Part shown: positions 10,821 to 24,341 of the stretch, in pieces
Position numbering within the stretch: the first letter of the stretch is position 1
How the letters are laid out: every line of letters starts with the position of its first letter
Assembly: GCA_013396755.1 (NCBI GenBank)
Contig: VWZF01001862.1
Span: 124,001 to 188,000, forward strand
DNA: 64,000 nucleotides
Direction of reading: 5' to 3'
Source: Sclerurus mexicanus
Lineage: Eukaryota; Chordata; Aves; Passeriformes; Furnariidae
The notes under the pieces: generated by a model
Told to the model about the DNA's origin: nothing
The model's input: only the letters and a program-made list of their open reading frames with translations
The model's database searches: none
Position numbers and translations under genes: made by a program

Positions 10821-13800
10821 TGATAAAACAGAAGGAGCAGTTGTGTGTTTGTATTAAAACATCATTTGGATAAGCAATAACCAGTGATTGGTGTAAAGGA
10901 ACATCTGTGATATTATCTGACTATTTTTGTCTGAGTCATGTCACACTGGGAAAGGCAAACAAAGAAAAAAAAAATAACTGAAATTATCACATGCGATGGT
11001 TCTAATTTAGCTTTGTTAAAGACACATGCTTTTTGATTTTCCAGTGCAATTCCCAAAGAGTTAAGATAAAGACATCTGTCTTTTCTATGGAATCAAACAA
11101 ACATTCTGGTATTTTGGTTTACCTATGAATCATGCTCCTAAAACATTTTTGGTGATTAATTTTTAATCCCAAATTGATAAATTCCTGCTCACACAATAAT
11201 GTTAACATTAAGATCCAAGCTTCCCTGAGCCCTTAATCTGAATTTCCCTTGTTAGTACTAATGGGGTTTAATTTGTCTATGAGAAAAATAATTAACTATA
11301 GCAGAAAACAAGGCTGAGATGAAACAGACAATAGAAAAGATACGATTTTTTTAGAGATAAAGCATGTTAGCCTTTTGTTAGGTTATAACAAAGCCACTTT
11401 GGTTATTAGTATCCACTATAGAAACACTGAGGAAATTTATTCTAGCCACACAAAAAGCACTTCCATCATTTTATAAAAGCAAAGATTTTCTTCATGTGTC
11501 CTGGGAAGGCAGAGGGGGAACCACTTAAAAGCATTTGTGGGACTTTCAGCTCATCATAGTTTATGTCAGGCAAGAAAGTGATAAAAGATGTTGATTTTAT
11601 TAATAATTTATATAGATCAGTTTTTATAGCCTGCTCGGTGTGTGGCAAATTGAAGGCCCACAGTAATAAACAACTCATTAGAAACACCAAGCATTAAGAC
11701 TGTTTAGATGCACAGAAGTTCACAACTAACATGCAACCCATTAAACCCCTGTAAGGAATATATGTGATTTTATATACATATCCCTTCCTCCTGGAAAGAG
11801 TATCCATTTCATCCATTTCCCTTACATCTCCTGGGGCTCACTGACTGCTTCTTTATCCCTGCTCCTGAAGGGAGTTCACAGGGCTGCTCCCTGTGGAGTA
11901 GGGGGAAGCTCACCAGTGTATGATCCGAAATGTGTTCACACTTGGCCCCCACAGTTCACTGTCCAGATGTTACTTCATGTGTTTCTTTTGAAACAAACGC
12001 TTTGTGATTAATCTGAGAAAGCATCTATCTACCACCCCTAACTGGAGCTAATAAGGGGGGGTAAGAGGTCTACACTTTTGATTTTAATCCAGTGGTTAAT
12101 GAAAACAATATTCCTTAGCAAAATCTGTGTGGTGAGCTAAAGAAAAAAGTTCTTAGATATAGACTCAATCTTCCTCTTCAGCATAGCTAATCCCTGCTAT
12201 GCCCCAACGGTGAGTGGAGCTTTTTCACTGCTTTCCCTGATATGTTTGAGATATTAAATCCTTATCCTGGGGGCTGGAAACTAAGGCCAGTATCTAGTGG
12301 AGTCTCCAGCTTCCACTGGAAAATCATTCAGGCCACTTACTTTGTTTTATGCTTTCTTAGCTGACAGTGATTTATGAAGATAACGTTTCCTACATGATAA
12401 AATTCTGAAAAGATCACATATTGAAGTGATGTCAAAGTTACCTAAAGTGTAAGCTGAAACAATTAATTTAAGGCCTAATGCTGTATTGCTCACATTGATC
12501 ATATTTTTACTACTGCTTGCATTAAAAAGCACCTTGATTTTGTGCATAGGCAATTATTATTAAAAGACTGACTTTAAAAAACCTCCTCTGTACACATTAG
12601 ATCAATAACCTGTCCAAGAAGCAAGGAGCTGTGGAAATGAGTTATAGGGGGAACTGTGAAGATAAATTATATGGAATAATTAAATAAAAACCCACTGTGT
12701 GTGACTGACAGGAAGAAGACATTTTTGTGAATATCTAGTCAACCTTTTACTGTGTTTTTTTCATTCTTAAAAGATAGAGAAAAATGCAAATTAGGCCTTT
12801 ACATTACTGTGGGTTTGGTACCTTTCTTGATTAAATGTAGTCTCGAGGGAAAGACTTGTTTATGACTCTATACCATGTGCAGGACTGCTTAGAGGAGACC
12901 AGAAAAAACATCAGCAAAGATGTGAAAAAGACACGGATACATTTCACTCCCCTGGTGCAAAAGAAGCAGGAAAGAAATGCCATGAACTGATAAGGAAATT
13001 GTAGGAGATGACAGAGGCTAAAGGAGGAGTGGGTCAAGAGGTGAACAGAGAAGGCCAGATCCAAGTTCACTGAACAGCCACAGGTCGGGGCCCACCACCC
13101 AGCGTGGGCAGCCAGACCTAAACATGGTCTGAAAGTGGCCTCCTCAACAATCCAACGTGACAATTCTTCAAGTTATTGATTTGATAGAAAATGGGACAAA
13201 TGCACATTTTTAATGTCACATTATCCTATCCATTAGAACTGCCAATCTTCTACAATCCATGCCTTTTAGTAGAGACTTCAGTTTGCTGAAGAAATGCTTC
13301 TAGAAGTGTAGGTTGGTCTGGCTGTAATTGTATTATTTTGCTACTTAATGGCCTAGAACTGAGGACATAGTGCATGTCTCAGTTTACTTTTTGGAGACAG
13401 CAATTGATAATGCAAGTTAACATGGTATATGCTTTTTATTCGTTTATGGGAAGCCAAAAGTGATGAAATCACACACTCTGAGTTTCATAGGCACAACAGT
13501 CATATTTATTTAGTGTGCCCTATTTACAGTGGATTTTTAAAAGCTGCAATCCACATGAGTGCCATCATATTAGGAAGCAAGAAATTGCTCAGATTGTTTC
13601 CTGTTTCCAGCTTCTGTATTGGGGAATAAGCTGCTGTTAAAGATGTGCACCATGAATAATGTGTGTGGTCATTCATATCTCCAATTATTTTTATTGTGCA
13701 AATGAATTTATTTTAGAGCACTGGAAAATGCCACAATTTGACATATTCTGTATTTAAATATGCATGCTTTGTATCTAGCATAGATTTATAGACAATATGT

Positions 13801-14241
13801 TTGTACATGTGTATCTAGTAAGTTAGAGGGGTTTATTAATCTTGGAATTACTGTGATAGTAAAAGCATTATTTCTTTAGCCTCTCTATTGTTTAATAGAA
13901 ATGACAAGTAGTTCAGACATCTGGAGATGAATGAAGCAGCACCAAGAGCAGTTCCCTTGGAAAAAACTCAATAAACATCTACAGTTGTAAATCTAACCAC
14001 TTTTCTTGGCAAAACAACATTGAAGAACTGTTACAGAATTATAAAATGCTGTAAACTGGCCTTTTTAGGATCGAACAAGAATTTTGCTGTGTTCTGTTAC
14101 AGAATGATGGCCAAAAACAAAACAAAAGTTACTCCTTTGCACTTTCCAACTTAATTACTTGAAACACTGGCTGCTTCTACCGCTATCCATTAATTTTATG
14201 GTAAGTCACAAGACATTTTAGCCAGAGCCTGACAAACCCAA
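10821..14241. other. Noncoding stretch, no gene seen
   Basis: Mostly AT-rich, with a run of seven G near 12055-12061. The longest frame is 110 codons on the minus strand (12831-13163), with a hydrophobic, serine- and phenylalanine-rich middle. I recognise no family, and the composition is typical of random translation of CT-rich DNA. Confidence 0.5.
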
Positions 14242-14542
14242 TGTGGTGGGTTGACCAGGGCCGGATGCCTCCTCCCCCTCCTCCTTCACCAACCTTGGAG
14301 TCTGCAGGGCTGTTTCTCTCACACAGTCTCTCTTGTGTCCCCAGCTGCAGTTTCCATTGCACGGACACTTTTTTCCTCTTAAATACAGGCACTGGCACTG
14401 GCACTAATGAGTTTGGCCTTGGCCAGTGGTGGGTCTGTCTTGGAGCCACTGGTGTTGGCTCAGTCAGACACAGGGGAAGCTTCTGCCAGCTTCTCACAGA
14501 AGACACTCTGATACGAAATCCTGGCCACCCAAACCCAACACA
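14242..14542 (-). mobile_element. Solo LTR of an avian endogenous retrovirus, internally deleted
   Basis: Read on the minus strand, the element starts with TGTGTTGGGTTTG and ends with GGTCAACCCACCACA, giving the TG...CA ends of a retroviral LTR. Internal blocks match an LTR family I know from avian genomes: a CTTCTGTGAGAAGCTG block, GGCCAAGGCCAA, a TATTTAAG TATA-like site, and GAGAGAAACAGCCCTGCAGAC. Family members are much longer, and here the middle-to-3' part, including the AATAAA region, appears deleted, so only the two ends remain. Flanks CCCAA (14237-14241) and CCCAG (14543-14547) could be a 5-bp target-site duplication with one mismatch. No gag, pol or env sequence is present nearby. 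The family name is not assigned; class ERVL or ERVK is uncertain. Confidence 0.72.
14388..14405. repeat. Hexamer (GGCACT)3 within the LTR
   Basis: Three perfect tandem GGCACT units lie inside the LTR fragment, next to the TATA-like motif. They are probably a lineage-specific slippage expansion, as I do not recall this triplication in the family. Confidence 0.8.
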
Positions 14543-15594
14543 CCCAGTCAGAAACGGCTGCAGTAATGTAAGTCCTGCATTTAACAGCAAAGTTAGTTGG
14601 CATTGCTCAGAGGAGATGAAGCTGAGTAGAAAGGTATTGTAGGCTTGTATTAGGGGGTGTATTATTTCCAGAAGATAAGATGCACTACACGTGCTCCTAA
14701 TACAGTCTTCTATCAATGCCCAGTCTGCTAAAACTGTGAATGAAAGTGACTGATCTACAATTTGCATTCTCTTTTCAGTCCATCAACAGAACATTATTAA
14801 AACCATTGAGCCAAAAGCCATTAGAATAGCACTCACGTATGAAACAATGCACAGGTCTGCTTGTTCCCATTTTTATACACTGCTATAGGACTATAAATAT
14901 TCATTGTAATGTAACTGAAAATTATTGAAGTGAGAAAAAAGAGAAACAGGGAAGCCATTTGCTTCAATTCATAAACAGCATCTGTTGGGAAGTTATTCAT
15001 AGATTGCTTCAGGGCCTGCTGAGCAGCAAGCCCATGGAAAAGGATGCCATTGCAAGCAAATTGGCCAAAACTGCAATGGAGATGCTATTAAACATGATTC
15101 ACTGACAGCCAGGGAGCATGATCAGGCACTGGGTTATTTTATGTCTTCTTTTATCACTGGGACACAGAAGTAGCCTCCAGCCAAAGTCTCACACAGTTCA
15201 AATTAGAAGAGCAACCTTCTAAGTATATTAAGGCCTAACTAGTGGCAAGAGAAAGTTGCGTGAAGTGATATTATAGTGAATTCAGTTGTTTATTTGTCCT
15301 TACCTGAGGCACATGTAAAATGCCCTTGTGAATCAGGGTGGATATAACCTTTCCTGCTGTATAATTTTGGCCAAAAGACATTTGAATATCTTCCTGTAAA
15401 ACGATGAAAATGCAGCCTAATGGATAAGTGAAAAGCAATTAATAAGTCAATAAGCATCCTTTAGCTTCTCATTAAATTTCAAAATACAGTTAGGCAGAAA
15501 AGTGACACGATGCCAAAGAAAAGTTATCCTATGCAAATCCAGAGAAGGGAGCAAGTCCATTTTCAAGTATAGTTTATTATTGGGAATAAAATAC
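14543..15594. other. Noncoding stretch, no gene seen
   Basis: Unique AT-rich DNA with no gene recognised. A stretch at about 14990-15120, rich in CAAG/GCAA-type words, has the look of constrained noncoding DNA, but nothing in it is diagnostic. A consensus octamer ATGCAAAT (POU-type site) lies at 15531-15538. Confidence 0.45.
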
Positions 15595-16170
15595 TCAGCT
15601 GCCAAATTTTGTTTGCCAATTTACAGAGCAGAGCCACAGAAAGACAAAACTGTTCAGCAGTTCTGAATTCAGCTCAAACGGGGCCCAAATTTTTTTGCCA
15701 CCTGTGGGATTTATCACATCATGAGAAATTTGAAAAATGCACTTGCAATCAATATGTGGGCAAATAATTTCCCAGCCCCATGCATCCTCCTGTTGCAAAT
15801 TATTTATACTTTTAATTAACTCCAGCAATACACTGACTGTAAGTAACTGAAAGTGGAGTCCGCTTTGAAACAGGGATGTTACACAGCTCATAAGGTGAAG
15901 GGGTTTTTTATGTATTTTCTCTATTTTCCTGTGATGTAATTGAGACAAACAGCAAGACATATGCAGCCATTTGAATGATTTTTGACTACTTTTAAATATC
16001 CCCATGAGTTGTTCTGTCTTTTCAAAAAATCTGGGGAAAGACATGTTCTTCATGTGCCTGACCTGCACGAGGTGGGAGACCTTCACGTGACTGGTAGGCT
16101 TTAAATCAAGCACATAAAAATGCCTACACTTGGAAACAATGATATTTTCTCCTAAGAAAACATTAATCAC
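15595..16170 (-). other. 191-codon open frame, coding status doubtful
   Basis: This is the longest uninterrupted frame not explained by a repeat: ATG to stop, 191 codons on the minus strand. The predicted product is rich in His, Ser, Leu, Ile and Lys and has 11 Cys, but it has no regular domain spacing, signal peptide or motif I know. There is no promoter-like CpG cluster or obvious splice context, and codon composition follows the local AT content. A frame this long is plausible by chance in 64 kb on six frames, so I list it only as an open frame and not as a CDS. Confidence 0.15.
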
Positions 16171-19100
16171 TTGTCATCTGGTTATTACAGTTTCTTGTTG
16201 AAGTACAAACTTGCCTGTGACTCAAGTGAGTGAAGGTCCTCTGCACATAAAAATACTATTTGCGTACATTTTTGAGGGATATTTTGAGCAAATGCATTTC
16301 CAAAAGTTAGGACTGTTTCCTGCTAGGGGAAAGATAATTTATTCATCAAGTACCCTGGAATGTGATAACTAGCAGGCATCAGTTACATCTATTCATTAGA
16401 CTCTTTCTCCAGAAAGTTAACTTAGCTTTAAATAATTCATTTAAAGGTTGATAAACTCTCCAGGAACAGTAGGAGATATGGTGGGTGTGATACATTTAAG
16501 GGGTAACAAATGCTCAAGCACAGAGAAACTTCCACTCAACCACTCAGCCTTTAACGGGAAGAAAAAAACATTTTAAGAGGTTTCAACCACATTTTCTTTA
16601 TATTCCCTTTTGCCATAATATGCCCTTTCGCTATTCATTTGCATGGAATTCTTTGCTAAAATAATTGAGATTTTACCAACAAGAGATGTCACTGAGAAAA
16701 TATTTGTTGCCAATAAATTACACATCTGAGCAGCCACAAGATGTGACGTGCAGCTTCAGCACTTCCTGTGCAAGATGAAGAACTACACCACGACTGACGA
16801 CACATAATTAAACTCCATACCCTGAAAGTTGCACATCAGGCTAAACTGTTCCAATGTGTGTGATATTATCACATCCTACTAGGGCTAAATGAGAAAATCA
16901 ATGTTTGACAAGTAAAACCAGATCATAACTTCCTAGATTAATTATTCATTGTATAGAACTTGCTTGCCCTTTCATCTTTCCACACCCAGATCCTGTAATT
17001 CTATTAATTCCATGTATACCCTGGTTTAAAACATGCAAGGATGTGGTCTGGCAGCTCCACATCCACATCTGGAATGTAAGTGTGGTTTTCCAGCTCAGGG
17101 ACACCAAGGAAATCCTGTTACTGTCCTTCCTCTGTTAAGTCAAGTAATAAGATTCAGAGCTCAAGTGCTTCCAGACTTAGGTTCCATATTCTCTGAGGAA
17201 GTGCATTTTGGGGTGTATTTATTCCTGTCCTCTCACACTTCCAGCACAAAGTAGAAAGGATTTGAACAAAACACTTGTACAGATCTCTGCTCATAACTTC
17301 CCTACTCCCCAAGTGAAGCTTCAGGGACATTTCAGCTGGAATTGGCATAAATTTAGACAAATTAAAATAACTTTAAACATGATCAAAAAGCCCCCATTCT
17401 TGTTTATGAAGAAAGATAATTGATTTTCAAAAGTGCTACTGCATATATTAGAGCCATTAGAAACAGCTCTAGTTTCTGCCAAGACCATTTATGGAGATTT
17501 CCATTCCTTTATTTATTCCTTTATTAAATAAGGGAGATGCCATAGCAACCCCTGTCCCACACTTCCATTCATGTATTGACTTGGCATTATTCAACCTGTA
17601 TGTAGTCTCATTATTCAGTATGTAGGTTTTAATATGGCCATTGTCTCACATTAAGCTATAGATTCTCCAAATCAAACCCATTCATTGTAATTCTCCTGCA
17701 TTTTGGGCTTCTGAATAACTTGGGACAGAAAAACAACCACTCTCAGAAGCTGGCTTGGGTCTAAGAAGACTTTACCTATGAAGAATTTCCCCAAATCTTT
17801 TCCACTCAACTCCCATTTTTGTATCATTTATACCTAAAATACCAACCAGCCCAAAGCTCAGTCATTCATCTGAATTAACCAAATTTATAGTGAGAGGAAA
17901 ATCAAACCCATCAACTTTGAAACAGTCCTGCTCTGGCACATTTCCAGCCCAATTCTATGCTATTCACAGGAGACTTACCTTCTAAGCACAAATTATTCTA
18001 TAAAAGCTACGTTTCTCAGTATAATTGCAATCTTTTACCACTGTAAACATTTTCAGCCATTCACCAAAATGGGGTTAGTCCCTTTTGTGATACAGTTCAT
18101 ACCCTAAAATGTTAAAACCTGGATCATCACAGCTTTCTTACACAGGCCACAAGCGACTGACAATAATTCTTCCTCCTGAATAACAGAAAGCACCTGTATG
18201 ATGGTCCATCAAACCACTTAACCACACAATTCTGCAGCATCCCTCATGGGTCAGAAACCAAGTGTGAGCTGAAAGCACAGCAGCATTCAGTGCCTAAAGC
18301 TTGGCCTGGAAGTGTCCCACCTAACCAAGATCTTTATCAGCACATAAGTCATGTGTGTAGCTGTTCTTAGGCCATTGTGCAACTTTCTACTCCTTTTTAA
18401 GTCCTCCTGGAATGACTCCTTCCTAGAGTTCGGTTATACACCCAAGTTTGTCTCTGTAAGCCCTGCCTTCGCTCTGTGGAGATGGGAGCTTCTCCTCATG
18501 CATGCCAAGCCATTCCAGATGCTCCACGACCCCATTAGCCATGCTCCAAGCCTGCCTTAGGAACAGCAAAGTAAATTAGCTCAGACTTGGATGTGCATTA
18601 GAGTAATCCCAGGGTTCTGAGTTAGAGCAGACAGCTCCCACAGCCAGGAATACGGGCACAGCAACCTCTCAGGCAGACAGACCCTTGGAAGGGTCGCAAT
18701 TGTTCTTCTCTGAGGAACTCTGGGAGACAGCTGGGAAATCATCCTGTGAGTTCCTTACCTCCTCTAGGAGTCAACACTCTTTTTGCCTGTTAAGGCTTTG
18801 ATGCAAAAGAGCAGAGCCGTTCACCCACAATCTGAGAGAAAGTTGGATAACCACTTTTAATGGCATATGGCGTGTCCATCTGCTGAGGACATGGCATGTC
18901 ACACATCTGTTCCCTGGCACCAGCCTGGGAGCAGGGCTGCTCTGAGCTGCTACCAGCACTATCAGCTCCCTTCCTAAACAACAAGTGATGGCTTTCCCAG
19001 GAAGGCAGCAGCAAGCTCAAACCAGCACCCTGAGCCACCCCAGTGTAAATCACAGCAGTGCTTGTGCCTTGTGCACATGGATTTGACGGGGTGTCAGCAC

Positions 19101-20640
19101 ACCACAATGAGAACGGATTTCACCCTATACATGTAGGAAATAGAAGAAAAGGGAATGAAAGGAAAGGAGAACAATTCTCACGTAAAAGCTTTGTCCACAT
19201 CAAATGTTCTTGACAAGCCTGACCCAAACTCCTCTCACCAAACAGGCTGTGAGTAAAAGCAGTGGTGGCATTGTCCATATTAGTTTGGTGTTCTGGTCAT
19301 GCTCTGAATCTTGACAGATCTGAACCTTAAATCCCAGAGCCGGCTCTGCATCATGAAGTGCCCCAGCAGGCAACTGTATCCATAGTTATAATGAAGACCC
19401 CAAAAATCTAAAGGTCCCTTTCCTTAATATTCATTATCCTTCCAGGGACTGTAAAGGCACAGGACTAGGCACTGATTAGTTCTTAGGAAAAACCCACTGA
19501 GGGAACACCCAAATTTAACTAATCTCATTAGTCTTTTTCTTTGGGAGCTACTCCTTCTCATGTGAGATGTCAGCTGACAGAACCAGAAGACTTCCCACCA
19601 AAAATTATTTATTAGGTTTAAAGGATCTTTAGGACAATATTTTTACTCCTCTAATTGTATTTCTAGTCCAAACAATTACATAAATAGGGACAAAAGTGAG
19701 AGTTCCCTATAGACCGTTAGAAATACTGTTCACTCTCCAAAAATGTAATTGATATCTGTGGGTAGTTCAGAGAGTGAACGTATAAAATACAGGACCAGAA
19801 TGTGTTAGCAGACAGAAAAAAAGCAGAACAAATGACATGGCTTCAGCGTGTAACCCAGGAAACAAAAATACCTCGTTCAGCTGGCATTTTTCAAAGTGAT
19901 ATATGTCAATACTGTTGTTCCCTTGTAGGTTAACTAAATCTATCAAAAATGGATACAGTCTAAGACTTGGTAAAACAGTGTCTCTCTTTACAGCTGCTTT
20001 CTTGAGAAAGTTCAATTTCTATTACAGGAGGCCAGCAGATAGAGAGTAACATATCTCTAGCTTGCTATTCTCTGCCTGCCTTTGATTTTTATAAATTTGT
20101 GCTGGGGTATAATCAGAGCTTTCAGCACTGAAAACATGCATTCCCTTTTGTTAACATTTTAAAATTTGAAAACTCAGCAGCAGGAGGTTAAATCAAAAAT
20201 CGCTTGCCCTTATTCTCTCATTCAGTGCAGGGAAAACTAACAATAAAAAGAAGCTTTTTGTTAGTCAGAGAAGCAAGTGCTTTAGGCACCACAAACAGCA
20301 CCAGGACACGAGATTTTTAAACAATGAGCTGACAGTTGCTGATCCTGAAAGGGGAAAAATGGCAGGAGGCTGAAGAAAAAGGATTAAACTGCTTTTTCAC
20401 TTCTGCTTACAAAGAGAATATGGAGCATCATAAAGCTCTCTAGCAGTGTTCTTATCCACAAACATGAAACAGAACACCACATGCCTTTTTAGGACTATGG
20501 ATGTATGGATTGCTATTGGACATAGAGCACAAGTCAGTGACTATACACAAGACAGGAGGGAGGGTTTCCCAAGGCACACGGATGACAGCATTTCCAGTCC
20601 TGCATGTGGCAATCTCTGTGTGTGCAGATTATTTCTGCAT
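16171..20640. other. Noncoding stretch, no gene seen
   Basis: AT-rich DNA with an inverted octamer ATTTGCAT at 16637-16644. A GC-richer patch at 18640-19110 gives overlapping minus-strand frames (62 and 105 codons) that resemble no known protein. No repeat family is recognised. Confidence 0.5.
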
Positions 20641-23600
20641 TAACATTAAGTGCAAACTGTAGGTCCAGTGAGCTTTCTGTATAACTAAACTAACTTTAAA
20701 ATAATCCCAAAACAACACCCAAAAAACAGCAGAGAGAAGAGGTTCTGAAGGACAAGCAGCATTAGCCTGTAGAGCTGCCCAGCCCTGTGGCACCCCCAGA
20801 ACTCTCTGTTGGCTCCAACACCCCGCCAGTGACTGGGTGAGACTCCAGGCAAAAAGCCTCACTAAGCCTGGTGCTGTCACACTAACAAATCCAAGGCTTG
20901 TTAGTTTAATGCTGCCTTTGGTGTGTCTCCACTCCATAACACTCACAGCAGCAACTGCAGCGCAGACTTACCCAGGGAGAGGCCAACAGATGTGGTGAGC
21001 TGTGCTCACAGCTAGAAGTGCAAAGTGTTTGATCAGCTGCTTGTAGATAATTAGTTCTATAATTTAAAAAGTTTCTGTTATTCCTTAACATCCGCTTTAA
21101 GCTGCAGCGAGAGAAATGCTTCTCTAAATACCAACTGCCAGAGGAAATTTCCATTATTTTTAATTCAAAGAAGAACTGAAAACAAAAGAAATTTATAAGA
21201 ATGCTCAGAAGACTCACAGGCCAACCTTACATTATTTCTGTAAAATTTTAATTTAAATAAAACAATAGATTGATTCCCCAATGTTGTTCAAGGAATCTGT
21301 TAAGAAGTACAGCGCCAAATATTAAGTGAGGTGATCTTCCTAAACAAGTGTCTCCATCTTTCTGTTGGAAAATTATTTAGACCACAACAGCCCTGACCCT
21401 CAACAGTAGTGAGCATGTGTATGCCACATTGTTTGATCACACGTGCCTACTTTTTGCATCCCACAGTGTATTTTAAGGATTAATGCCAGCCAGCTCTGTC
21501 CATCGCTCAGCTACTTTCTGTTTTTTCAGGGGAAACCAAACACGAGTGTTCAGAGGACAACTTGCTCACAGCTCCCTTACACCAGCTCAGTGAGAGTTCT
21601 CTGTATGGGAATAAAAGGGGGATCCACTACAAGTCAAACTGTGGTTTTCTCAGCTCCTGAGAACAGAGCAGAGGAAAGAGGAGAATGGAAGTCACCTCTT
21701 TTGCACCAGCATCCTATAAGGTCTTTAATAAGTTTTAGTCTTGTGCAGATGTATTAAAACATTAAAATATTGAGGCATTAATTTGTGCCTACTTTGGCAA
21801 AGAGCCTTCATCTTTATTGTCAATGCCTGTGACAGAGAGTTTGCATCTTGACTTCCAGAGTACAAGCTGGAATTTGGAAAAGGAACAGAACATGTTTCTA
21901 ATTATAAATGTAATAGGTCTTATACGGGGTCCTTGAGTGGCAAACACAAAACTTCATAAATATCGTATTTATGGCCATTCACTGGAGCAGAACAGCAATG
22001 CTAAAAGCTTGTATTTCTGATATCATGTATTTGTGAGACCTGCACAGCTTTGCTGCACAAAAGCTTGAAAATGTTTGAATGGGACTTCTGGTATTTCTCT
22101 ACATCCTATTGACAAGAGCACTACTGTCTTCTTTTTTTCCCCTAGAGCTTTTAATTTAAAGGATGCATCTCTTTTTGGAATATATAGAAACAACTGATTA
22201 AAGCACTGCCCAGTGCAGTGTATCTGACATTTAATCAGCATTTACCCATTGTAGTGGTTCTCACTACCCACAGCCAGATGAGGACTTTTGCTATTTTCAA
22301 TTCATGTGTATGGCTTTAATTCATGTACACGCCTTCAAAAGAGAGGCAATACTGCGTTTCTCCTGAATTGCACTGTTTCATACCCAGCAGAAAGAATGGT
22401 GATGTGACCCTGCTACTTTTGTGCATTTATGTGGAACAGAACTTTTAAAAAATATCATATTATCAGCCCATTTATGCAAATGAGGATGTTGTTTCCCAAG
22501 ACAGCAGCAACCAGGTGTTACACAGCCGAGTTCAGGTGAGAAATGGCAACAGAGGGCTCCTGGGTTATATGATTACTGTGCCTCCCTCTCCCTGCTCTCA
22601 TGAATGTACCTGGTCATTTGCAAAAATGTGACTAATTTCATAAAATGATGACCAAGAAGGTTTGCTCAAATATCAAGAGGACAGATTTGATCAACTGTCA
22701 TTGCTGCTGTTTTTTCATTCATTATTCTTACTTTAGATAAAAGAATTGCTCAGCCAAAGGGACTATAAACTTTGATATAACCTTTCATTCACCTCTTTGG
22801 GGTGAATGAAACTCCTTACTAAAGGACAGTCAGTAGGTTTGGGGACAATTAAAGGTAAGAACCGGACTATGGACACCAATAGGACAGTCACAGTATCCTT
22901 CAGTTTTAGAGACACTGGTGGCTGCAGATATGAAAGTTTTGGAGTCTCTTGTAAAAATTCATCTGGAAATTACAGGGGAGAAAAAATGATGGGCTGATCT
23001 TCTCTCAGTCAGGGAAATGCTGCTCTGTAGAGCTTTGTGCTGCCAAGTACCTCGCAGATACACTTAAGAAGCAGGGGGATTAACCGTGCTGTTTGTTTTG
23101 CATTTCTTGATAGATTACCTATGATAAGGACCTTGAGATTCAGATTTGGAATGCTTACTTTAAAAGTTTCCTTTGTATATACAGTGTCCTACGTGTATAG
23201 AGCAAAAAATACATTCAACCTCGATGCCCTTGTTTAATAATGTAGAATGTTCCTGTTGGTTCTGTATCAGTTTCTTGTAATTAAGACACTAGGTGTCTCT
23301 GTTAGAGAAATATAATAAATGAACTTCTGCCTTTAAACTACCTTTATGCAGTGCAGTTTTTGCTGTAAGGGAGATGCATTGAAGTGGCTGCTGTGAAGGA
23401 GCAAAGCTCCTTCATTTTGCTGTGCTGTGCCCACTACAGAGAAGTATGATCACAGAAAACTCTTTCCCAGCCCTTCATAAGGTACTATTAGTCAGTGAGG
23501 GAAATGATATTCCAAAATAATCCAAGGAAAATTACTTTCAGAGAAAATCCACAATTATTTTTTTTCTGAATATGTAGGGAGAAATATTAGAAATAGCAAA

Positions 23601-24285
23601 TCCTTTCCTTACCACCATTCTTGAATTGCGCTCTGGCAACTTTTCATTTGCAACACTTGGCAGTAGGGACTTCAGCAACTGGGATGCAGTTAAATGCTCT
23701 TCTTTGCAGCTGTAAAATATATATGAATGTTTCATAAACATACCAGATAACAGAGGCCTTAAGCTTGCTGCCAACTAATAGTAGTTCTCTTATCTAATGT
23801 TCATGAGTGCTTAGAAAGACTATTGTTTTTTAAAACATTAATGACACCCCAAGGCTACTGCAGCAGCCACCCTATGTATTAATGTAAATGTTTTAAGGAA
23901 AAAAGCACAGTCAAGCCCTCTTAAAACCAAACGATTGATTTCATTTGAACTTAAACATATGCTTAGAGCTATGCATACATTTAAATGTTCTGCTGAGTGG
24001 CATTTTTCTTCAAAGAACAGCCCTGTTAACTTCAATAAGACAATTTATATGATCATGTTCTTCTAGTCTTAAACTATAAATTTACAATCCATTAATTGCA
24101 CACCCAAACCTATGAAATACCATTATAATGAATTTATTTAATAAAGTTCACCTTTACTCAGTTCTAATCCTGACAATATATCTATAAGGAATCTCAAGAA
24201 CATGGGATTGCAAAACTTATAGAGCATTGAATATGGAATTTTAGAACCCAAATCCATAATTTTTTTCTCCCCTTTTCTTGGACAG
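20641..24285. other. Noncoding stretch, no gene seen
   Basis: Unique-looking DNA. The GC-richer patch at 20730-20890 yields a 105-codon minus-strand frame without recognisable motifs. A consensus octamer ATGCAAAT lies at 22474-22481, within a possibly constrained patch. Open frames between 21443 and 21757 (104 codons) show no family resemblance. Confidence 0.5.
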
Positions 24286-24341
24286 GGAATTTAAAGGAGA
24301 TCTTGATACCATTTCAAATAAGATTTTGCATCCAAACAAAG
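24286..24341 (+). other. Exon-like 56-base segment between splice-type signals
   Basis: A pyrimidine-rich tract ending in GGACAG (24280-24285) precedes a segment that stays open in one frame and is followed by GGTACT, a weak donor with GT at 24342. The length, 56 bases, is not a multiple of three. No homologous protein is recognised, and such combinations occur by chance. I list it as a low-confidence candidate only. Confidence 0.1.

Noticed and set aside
14183..14767. 194-codon minus-strand open frame, the longest in the window
   Set aside because: It runs through the LTR fragment, which contributes the polyglycine and proline-rich parts, and resembles no retroviral or host protein.
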